The notes beneath the pieces were generated by a model. It was not told where the DNA came from, did not search any database, and saw nothing but the letters and a program-made list of their open reading frames with translations. Of a DNA stretch of 12,490 nt, positions 7,597 through 12,490 are shown piece by piece. The stretch comes from Acidobacteriota bacterium (lineage in GTDB: Bacteria > Acidobacteriota > Terriglobia > Terriglobales > Acidobacteriaceae), in NCBI GenBank assembly GCA_003225615.1, contig QIAS01000017.1:1-12490 (forward strand), given 5' to 3'. The position numbers were made by a program, and so were the translations under genes. Position 1 is the stretch's first letter. Every line of letters starts with the position of its first letter.

Positions 7597-7609
7597 GAAT
7601 GCTGTATTC
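7597..7609. promoter_or_regulatory. Candidate enhancer palindrome upstream of the sigma-54 promoter
   Basis: GAATGCTGTATTC is a 13-bp near-palindrome, with five of its six arm pairs complementary and one G/T mismatch. Its centre is about 138 bp upstream of the predicted transcription start, within the usual range for activator sites of sigma-54 promoters. Only one good copy is seen, whereas activators often use two, so this is a candidate only. Confidence 0.3.
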
Positions 7610-7657
7610 GCAGTGGTTAGAGACGCGCTGATGCTATGGGAGTTTCTGAAGACTGGG

Positions 7658-8383
7658 TTACGTGCTGCTCTTCTCTCGCTCACGCAGCCAATCGATGAAC
7701 ATCTGCTCCATAGGCTTATCGTAGGAGAGGAGAACGTGCCGCACGGTGCGCCCACTCACGAAGTGACAAACTTCCTCGGCCAGATTCTTGGCGTGGTCCC
7801 CGGCGCGCTCCAGTGACTGCGTCATGAAGATGACTTGCAGACTGGCTTGATGTGGAATGTTTTCCGGATTTTCGATGTGACGCATGAACACCAGGTTGCG
7901 CAAGCGGTCGATCGCGGCATCCGCACGCAGGACTTCGACCGCCTTCTTTACGTCGCGGCGGGAGAAAGCATCGCCAACGTCGGTAAGCATTTTTTCCAGC
8001 AAGGTCGCCATTTTCGTCAGGTCGCGCGTGTCCTGCGGTTCCAGGCGCCCACTGGCTGATTGCGCACTGTTGGCGAAGCTTAGCAAGAGGTCCCCAATGC
8101 GCTCCAGGCTGATCATGAATTTCATGCACGCCAACAACTCGCGCGCTTCCGAGTCTGCCACCTGGGTGATCGTGGTCGTTACGCCATCGTCAATCTCCAT
8201 GTCGAGGGTGTCGAGCTCTTTCTCGCGCTGACTGGAAGCAAGCAGACGGGAAGAACCGGTTGCGATGCCTTCGGCCGCCGCGGAAGCAGCTTCCTTCGCG
8301 AGCTGACAGGCTTCCACTGTGCGGCGCACCAGATGATGGTAAGAAGGCTCCGGGCCCGGCTGTTTTACGCTGGCGATACTCAT
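7658..8383 (-). CDS. phoU: PhoU-family phosphate signalling protein
   Basis: A 241-residue cytoplasmic all-helical protein of the PhoU family, which links the Pst phosphate transporter to PhoR and keeps the Pho response off when phosphate is plentiful. It has two PhoU repeats. The second carries the canonical metal-binding signature ERAGDHAKN (192-200) followed by LAEEVCHFVSGRTVRH. The first carries ERIGDLLLSFA (94-104), which has Glu and Asp but lacks the usual later Asn. ATG at 8383 has AGGGGAA at 8391-8397, 7 nt upstream. It lies 173 nt downstream of phoR on the same strand, far enough for its own promoter, and a 15-bp tandem repeat sits in that gap. Stop is TAA at 7658. No pst genes are in the window. 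Confidence 0.93.
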   Translation of the reverse strand: MSIASVKQPGPEPSYHHLVRRTVEACQLAKEAASAAAEGIATGSSRLLASSQREKELDTLDMEIDDGVTTTITQVADSEARELLACMKFMISLERIGDLLLSFANSAQSASGRLEPQDTRDLTKMATLLEKMLTDVGDAFSRRDVKKAVEVLRADAAIDRLRNLVFMRHIENPENIPHQASLQVIFMTQSLERAGDHAKNLAEEVCHFVSGRTVRHVLLSYDKPMEQMFIDWLREREKSST

Positions 8384-8396
8384 AGGCGCATTCCCC

Positions 8397-8426
8397 TGCG
8401 TGTGAAGCTATTGCGTCTGAAACTAT
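8397..8426. repeat. 15-bp tandem repeat upstream of phoU
   Basis: Two adjacent copies, TGCGTGTGAAGCTAT (8397-8411) and TGCGTCTGAAACTAT (8412-8426), agree at 13 of 15 positions. On the coding strand the unit contains TTCA(C/G)ACGCA. The first copy touches the ribosome site of phoU. It could be a tandem regulator site, but its 15-bp period differs from the 11-bp period of an E. coli Pho box. Confidence 0.45.
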
Positions 8427-8556
8427 TGCTGCGTTGCGGGCGCAGTCTGCTCCAACACTAAACACGGGGAAGGATAGGCGGTTTCATCGATGTCTTGGTT
8501 ACAGAGATGTGAATTTGCTGGGCAGCAGCTGGGGGTAGGCCAACGGAACGAGACTT

Positions 8557-10266
8557 TCACACTTTTGGCAATGTAAACAGAAATGTCGAGCCATGGTTCA
8601 GTTCGCTTTCCGCGCGTATGGTCCCGCGGTGAGCCAGCACAATGTGTTTTGCGATCGCCAAACCCAGGCCGGTACCGCCTGATTCGCGTGATCGAGCTTT
8701 GTCAACGCGATAGAAGCGCTCGAAAAGTCTGGGAAGATGTTCGGAGGGGATACCGGCGCCGAAGTCGCGCACATAAAACTCGACTGTCCGGCCAGCCGGC
8801 TGCGCGCCCAGCACGAGCCGTCCCCCACTTCCACCGTATTTAAGTGCATTGTCGATGAGATTGGAAAATACCTGGTGGATGGCCTCGCGATCCGCTTGCA
8901 CTGGAACCGTCACGGAATTTTCGACCAGCAGTTCGATTCCCTGGCTGCGCGCGATCTCGCGAAAATTCTGCGCCGCCTCTTCCAGCAGTTCACTCGGCGA
9001 TACCGGCTGAGTGTCAAAGTGTTGCTCGCCCGACTCCACCCGAGCCAGCGTGAGCAGATCTTCAGTCAATCGCGACATGCGGACCGCATTCTTGCGGATA
9101 ATCTCAAGAAACTCGCGCACGTGATTGCTGCCGGCCGCGCTGTCGAGCAAGGTCTCCGCATATCCCTGGATGGAAGTCAGCGGGGTGCGCAACTCGTGCG
9201 AAACGTTGGCGATGAAGTCGCGGCGCGTCTTTTCTACTCTTTCAGTCTCCGTAAGGTCGCGCAACACGGCCACGGCGCCGCCGCCCGGCATGGGCGCGGC
9301 AGTGACTTCAAAATTACGGCCGGGCACAATCGAACCGGCGTGGGCGGACCTGACCGCGTGGGATTCCGCGGCGCCCCGCACCGCACTGAGAAAGTCGGGG
9401 TCGCGGACTGTTTCCACCAGTGGCGCACCCAGGCGAACGCGCTGCGCCGCCAATTGATCCATCCCGCGATTGGCCCACTGCACTCGGCCGTCTGGCCCAA
9501 TGGCGATGACGGCGTCCTGCATACTGTTCAGCAAGACTTCCAGTTCGTGCCGGCTATTCTGCAAGGCGGTGAAGCTCTCCTCGAGCTTGCGGGCAGTCTT
9601 ATCCAGGGCAGAGGCAACGTGCCCAATTTCATCACCGGACGTCTCGGCGATTCGCGCGCTCAAATTTCCCGCGGCAACTTGATCTGCGAAGGTAACAATG
9701 CGGCGCAACCGTCGAGTCGTATACTGCGCCGCGATGCCGGCAATCAGCAAGGCGACCACAAAGGCCAGCGCCGAACTCAGCAGCAATGTCCGCCTTACAC
9801 GCTGGCTTGTGGCTTCGAGGTCGGAGAGAGGATAGGCCAAGCGAACCGCCCCGCCGCTGACCGGCGCAGCAATGTAGAGGAACGAAACTCCCAGGGTATG
9901 GCTCCGCCGTTCGTCGCTACCCACGTTGCCATTGAGCGCCGCGATGAATTCTTTGCGGCGGGAATGGTTCTCCATGGTAGAAGGGTCGGCCTCGGAGTCG
10001 GCCAGCACTTTACCGGTAGGGTCGATAACCGTCGCGCGCGCCCCCGCCGCTTGCCCTTCTTGCGCCGCCATATTCTGCAAGGAATGTGTGCGGTCGCTAT
10101 TTACCCGGTTTGCGAATAGCAGCGTCTTTTGGGTAAGGTTGCGCTCAATCTCCTCGCGTAATGATTTGTCCCAGGCACGTCGAACCGTGAAGTCAATAGT
10201 GACGACGGTGGCAGCGATCACCAGCAGGAAAGCCAGCAGCAACTTGAAAAAGATGCGGTTTCTCAC
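8557..10266 (-). CDS. phoR: PhoR-type sensor histidine kinase
   Basis: A 569-residue membrane kinase pairing with PhoB. Membrane helices lie at about 7-27 and 160-182 and flank an extracytoplasmic region of about 130 residues, larger than in E. coli PhoR and like Gram-positive-type PhoR. A HAMP segment (about 183-236), a PAS domain (about 240-340, LLNSMQDAVIAIGPDGRVQW) and the H-box FIANVSHELRTPLTSI with His357 follow. The catalytic domain has the N-box NLIDNALKYG (469-478), G1 DFGAGIP (501-507), an F-box-like FERFY and G2 GTGLGLAI (531-538), so it looks fully active. It starts at GTG 10266, overlapping the phoB stop in the tetranucleotide GTGA, which indicates translational coupling. The order phoB-phoR-phoU supports a phosphate-sensing role. 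Confidence 0.95.
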   Translation of the reverse strand: MRNRIFFKLLLAFLLVIAATVVTIDFTVRRAWDKSLREEIERNLTQKTLLFANRVNSDRTHSLQNMAAQEGQAAGARATVIDPTGKVLADSEADPSTMENHSRRKEFIAALNGNVGSDERRSHTLGVSFLYIAAPVSGGAVRLAYPLSDLEATSQRVRRTLLLSSALAFVVALLIAGIAAQYTTRRLRRIVTFADQVAAGNLSARIAETSGDEIGHVASALDKTARKLEESFTALQNSRHELEVLLNSMQDAVIAIGPDGRVQWANRGMDQLAAQRVRLGAPLVETVRDPDFLSAVRGAAESHAVRSAHAGSIVPGRNFEVTAAPMPGGGAVAVLRDLTETERVEKTRRDFIANVSHELRTPLTSIQGYAETLLDSAAGSNHVREFLEIIRKNAVRMSRLTEDLLTLARVESGEQHFDTQPVSPSELLEEAAQNFREIARSQGIELLVENSVTVPVQADREAIHQVFSNLIDNALKYGGSGGRLVLGAQPAGRTVEFYVRDFGAGIPSEHLPRLFERFYRVDKARSRESGGTGLGLAIAKHIVLAHRGTIRAESELNHGSTFLFTLPKV

Positions 10267-10955
10267 TTCGGTACCTCGAAGCGATAACCCGCGCCCCGTA
10301 CGGTTTTCAGATAACGCGGGTTTTCCGGGTCCCGCTCGATCTTCTCCCGGATCCGCCGCACATATACGTCCACCGAACGAGGAGTTACATAAGAAGTGTC
10401 ACGCCAAACCGCGTCAAGCAATTGGTCGCGAGTGAACACGCGGCCGACATGACGAGCAAAATAATCGAGCAGCCGGAACTCGGTGGCGGTGGTAGTGACC
10501 AGATTTCTGCGAACTGTGAGTGTCATGGCGCCAGGATCAATCTCGATTTCACCAACCTGAACGGGGGAGGGCGATAGCGGCCGTTCAAAACGCCGCAGTA
10601 CGGCTTTTACACGCGCCACCAGTTCACGAGGACTGAAAGGCTTGGCAACATAATCGTCGGCGCCTAGCTCCAGCCCCAGGACGCGATCCGCCTCACTGCT
10701 CCGCGCAGTGAGGAAAATAACCGGCACCATTGCTAACGACTGCGTCTCACGAATCTGCCGGCAGAGTTCTAGCCCGTCTTTCCCAGGCACCATTATGTCG
10801 AGAACAAACAGCGCCGGACGATGGTGCTCCGCTTCCGCGAGAACTCCGCTCCCCGTGGAATATAAGCGCACAGCGAAGCCGCCCGCTTCCAAATGATGGC
10901 GTACCAGGCGAGAGATATCGGGATCGTCCTCGACCACGAAGATGTTGGGCTTCAC
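10263..10955 (-). CDS. phoB: PhoB/PhoP-type winged-helix response regulator
   Basis: A 230-residue OmpR/PhoB-family transcription factor, the expected partner of the adjacent PhoR. The receiver has Glu9/Asp10/Asp11, phospho-acceptor Asp53, Thr83 and Lys105 (ADDYVAKPFSPREL). The winged-helix domain (about 130-228) ends with SVDVYVRRIREKIERDP and YLKTVRGAGYRFE, typical of PhoB. The frame is open to a GTG at 10991, but family members begin directly with a sequence like KPNIFVVEDDPD, so the GTG at 10955 is preferred. No Shine-Dalgarno precedes it; instead a TACAAT hexamer ends 7 nt upstream, compatible with a leaderless or nearly leaderless transcript. It overlaps phoR by 4 nt. Confidence 0.93.
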   Translation of the reverse strand: MKPNIFVVEDDPDISRLVRHHLEAGGFAVRLYSTGSGVLAEAEHHRPALFVLDIMVPGKDGLELCRQIRETQSLAMVPVIFLTARSSEADRVLGLELGADDYVAKPFSPRELVARVKAVLRRFERPLSPSPVQVGEIEIDPGAMTLTVRRNLVTTTATEFRLLDYFARHVGRVFTRDQLLDAVWRDTSYVTPRSVDVYVRRIREKIERDPENPRYLKTVRGAGYRFEVPK

Positions 10956-10962
10956 GATCAGT

Positions 10963-10968
10963 ATTGTA
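10963..10968 (-). promoter_or_regulatory. Candidate -10 element of phoB
   Basis: The minus-strand hexamer TACAAT (one mismatch to TATAAT) lies 7 nt before the chosen GTG start of phoB. Transcription would then begin at or next to the start codon. No convincing -35 is found 16-19 nt upstream, which would fit an activator-dependent promoter, but the match may be chance. Confidence 0.3.
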
Positions 10969-11152
10969 GACGGAGAGAGCACCCTCCACACAGTCGTGAC
11001 CCGCTACCACAAGTTGTTAGCGCTGCTGCTGGGCTGTGGCGCGCGGATAAAAGAGAATTGGGCCTGGTTAAGCAAAGGTGCGGTATTGGAAATACTGAGA
11101 TAATGAGCAGAAATGACGCATCTTGGGCAGTCCGTTGGGCGGGAGTCCCTCG

Positions 11153-11167
11153 CAGCAAGGGTTGCTG
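11153..11167. repeat. Small perfect hairpin in the intergenic region
   Basis: CAGCAA-GGG-TTGCTG forms a 6-bp stem with a 3-nt loop. The right arm could alternatively pair with CCAG-CCG-CAAC at about 11182-11192, giving an 8-bp stem with a bulge. The mutually exclusive pairings suggest a structured RNA but could be chance in GC-rich DNA. Confidence 0.3.
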
Positions 11168-11354
11168 GGAAGCATCGCGGGCCAGCCGCAACGGTCCCAT
11201 ATCAGGGTGGCAACATTCCTTGCGCGGCAGCGGTGATCTTGAAGCCCCATTTGCACGCCGGTTCTCGCGCGCATAAGGCAGCAGCGCGGTTCTCAACGTG
11301 ACGGCGGAGGGCTTCCAGTCACCTTCTCAGTTCAGGCTCCCGCCCAAAACGTGA

Positions 11355-11374
11355 CAGGCAGATTTCACTGCCTG
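11355..11374. repeat. 7-bp inverted repeat, possible weak terminator
   Basis: CAGGCAG-N6-CTGCCTG forms a 7-bp stem about 145 nt beyond the hydantoinase stop. On the minus strand it is followed by TCACGTTTTGGG, only a short T run, so it would be a weak terminator for that gene at best. Confidence 0.3.
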
Positions 11375-11417
11375 CTCTCTTTCGTCCCCAAGGGTAAAAC
11401 GGCCCGCCTGATCTTGC

Positions 11418-11433
11418 TGTGACTTGCGTCACG
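11418..11433. promoter_or_regulatory. CRP/FNR-family-like palindrome in the intergenic region
   Basis: TGTGA-CTTGCG-TCACG has the same arms and flanking GC as the site at 6844-6859; the two agree at 13 of 16 positions. The core GTGAC-N4-GTCAC is perfectly symmetric. It lies about 85 nt past the hydantoinase stop and about 460 nt upstream of phoB, with no gene start close by, so its target is unclear. Confidence 0.4.
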
Positions 11434-11517
11434 GAACAGCGTGAGAGGACCAATTTGCCTTGATTGACAAAAATTCGGCGGCAAGATGAATCAGCCTGCA
11501 ACAAATCGGCGACGGAA

Positions 11518-12490
11518 CTACTTCATGGTGATCACGAGATTCGTAGCCCTGTCGAGGAAGAAGGATTTACGCGGAGGCACTACCGTAGTGGCGCTATATT
11601 CGGTGATGATCGCCGGCCCCAGATATCTCTTACCAATGCGAAGCTGGTCGCGAGCATAGATCGCAGCCATCATCCTCTTGCCATCAAAGAATACCGGAGC
11701 ACGCTCGACGTGATTTGCTTTGCGGACCGGTTTCTCTAGGCGTTCTGCTGCCCCGGTGCCCGCCTGCGGGGACTTCATCGTGCTACGCAGACGAAGCGTA
11801 ACCAGCTCCACTTCACGATCGGGGTGACTATACCCGTATCGCCGCTGGTGCTCGCGATGAAAGGCCCCGATCAGACCTGCGGTGAACGGCACATTCAACT
11901 CGTAGCCTTGACCGCGATAGCGAACATCCACGGTGAACTGATGGCGTAGGGCGCCAGTCCAGCCTTCAGAGCGAAAACTACGATCCGCTGCAGCACGTAG
12001 CGCAGTCATTTCTCGTCGCAATTGCGCCATGGGCAGCTTACTTCGCGCCTTCCAAAGTACCGTTCGGGAGTAGTCCTTAACGACATCGCTGACCAGTATG
12101 CCTAAAGCGGATAGCGCGCCGGGCAAGCGCGGCACAAGCACGAGGGGAATCGCGAGAGCATCCGCCAGTTCGCAGGCATGCAGCCCGCCCGCACCGCCAA
12201 ATGCAACCAGCGCGAATTCGCGAGGGTCATACCCGCGCTCGATCGAAACCACCCGAATCGCTTTCTCCATCGTGGCATTCACGACCCGGATTACCCCTGC
12301 CGCGAACTGCTCGACAGTCAGAGTAGAACCTTCCTGCTTGAGCCAATCGCGGACCATGCCTCGCGTGCGCGCCGCATCCAGCGCGAACTCACCACCCAGA
12401 AAGCGATCCGCCGGCAAACGCCCCAGCAGAAGGTTGGCATCGGTTACGGTAGGTCGAGTACCCCGGCCGTAACAGATCGGACCGGGGTCG
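11518..12490 (-). CDS. Hydantoinase/5-oxoprolinase subunit A, C-terminal part (truncated by window)
   Basis: The C-terminal 324 residues of an HyuA/OplA-family protein, the ATP-dependent hydantoinase or oxoprolinase subunit that opens hydantoin-like or 5-oxoproline rings. The frame runs open through the window end and begins DPGPICYGRGTRPTVTDANL, the hallmark segment of the hydantoinase A domain, so the codon at 12417 is not the real start. FGGAGGLHACELADALAIP (a conserved ATPase-fold glycine motif) and a C-terminal beta-rich region (GPAIITEYSATTVVPP) follow. The full protein is normally about 650-700 residues. It ends in VITMK with TAG. The B subunit usually follows the A subunit, but no hyuB is found downstream; it could be upstream or unlinked. 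The substrate cannot be decided. Confidence 0.93.
   Translation of the reverse strand, partial: DPGPICYGRGTRPTVTDANLLLGRLPADRFLGGEFALDAARTRGMVRDWLKQEGSTLTVEQFAAGVIRVVNATMEKAIRVVSIERGYDPREFALVAFGGAGGLHACELADALAIPLVLVPRLPGALSALGILVSDVVKDYSRTVLWKARSKLPMAQLRREMTALRAAADRSFRSEGWTGALRHQFTVDVRYRGQGYELNVPFTAGLIGAFHREHQRRYGYSHPDREVELVTLRLRSTMKSPQAGTGAAERLEKPVRKANHVERAPVFFDGKRMMAAIYARDQLRIGKRYLGPAIITEYSATTVVPPRKSFFLDRATNLVITMK

Larger units (their letters stand above)
10956..11517. other. 562-base gene-free stretch between hydantoinase and phoB
   Basis: No convincing coding sequence is found: the short frames here start at arbitrary codons, lack ribosome sites and resemble no family I know. It holds the phoB promoter region at its low-coordinate end. 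GTGAC or GTCAC pentamers occur at 10996, 11298, 11318, 11351, 11419 and 11428. One pair forms a CRP/FNR-like palindrome (11418-11433). Small inverted repeats lie at 11081-11097, 11153-11167 and 11355-11374. No tRNA was recognised. It may contain a small RNA or long leader, but nothing proves this. Confidence 0.6.

Noticed and set aside
8737..10119. Long open frame of 460 codons on the plus strand opposite phoR
   Set aside because: It has no family resemblance and an Arg/Gln/His-rich shadow composition. The opposite strand encodes a complete PhoR with all kinase motifs.
11061..11087. Second possible sigma-54 element (minus-strand TTTGCTTAACC, like the 7472 site) ahead of phoB
   Set aside because: Ten bases upstream of the GC there is TA instead of the essential GG, so the -24 element is missing.
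11201..11230. T-box-like sequence AGGGTGGCAAC in the intergenic region
   Set aside because: The core should read AGGGTGGNACCGCG; here AAC replaces ACC and GCG is displaced. The plus strand leads to no aminoacyl-tRNA synthetase or amino acid gene but into the 3' end of the hydantoinase gene.
10992..11296. Short minus-strand open frames of 68-112 codons in the phoB upstream region
   Set aside because: They overlap each other in different frames, have no ribosome sites, and show Arg/Cys/Pro-rich composition without a recognisable domain.
11464..11492. Perfect TTGACA -35 hexamer on the plus strand
   Set aside because: No good -10 lies 16-18 nt downstream (best is a three-of-six match), and it would drive transcription antisense to the hydantoinase gene.

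Overview
The window looks like a chromosomal segment from a GC-rich, Gram-negative-type soil bacterium, most likely an Acidobacteriota member. That placement is inferred from the gene mix: MacB-type permease and DHA2 efflux genes, a LigC-type ligase, an acidobacterial-style DUF5818-like secreted protein, phoB-phoR-phoU, and many GTG starts. No rRNA, tRNA or marker gene is present to prove it. I saw no mobile element, CRISPR array or tRNA.

Layout. 1-3063 (+ strand) is the end of an efflux locus: a MacB-type ABC permease without its ATPase domain, then a 14-helix DHA2/EmrB-type MFS exporter. They are convergent with everything that follows, which is all on the minus strand. 3147-6807 (-) is a compact set in transcription order: a membrane-anchored sensor histidine kinase, an NtrC-family sigma-54-activating response regulator 17 nt downstream, and a stand-alone LigC-type ATP-dependent DNA ligase about 44 nt further on. 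6984-7433 (-) is a small secreted Ser/Pro/Gln-rich protein. It sits between a textbook sigma-54 promoter (7472-7491) and a strong intrinsic terminator (6925-6960). 7658-10955 (-) is the phosphate-control set phoB-phoR-phoU, with phoB and phoR overlapping by GTGA. 10956-11517 is a 562-base gene-free stretch with a CRP/FNR-like palindrome, several GTGAC/GTCAC half-sites and small hairpins. 11518-12490 (-) is the C-terminal part of a hydantoinase/oxoprolinase subunit A whose start lies beyond the window.

How it may work together. The most interesting unit is 4349-7609. The sigma-54 promoter of the secreted-protein gene lies next to a histidine kinase and a sigma-54 activator, and a 13-bp palindrome sits about 140 bp upstream of the predicted start site, where an enhancer would be expected. 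This suggests a self-contained envelope-stress-like module in which the kinase and regulator drive the secreted protein, with a DNA-repair ligase co-transcribed with the regulator. The kinase promoter region carries a CRP/FNR-like palindrome and a 10-bp-period direct repeat. PhoB, PhoR and PhoU form a conventional phosphate-sensing circuit, but no pst transporter genes are in view.
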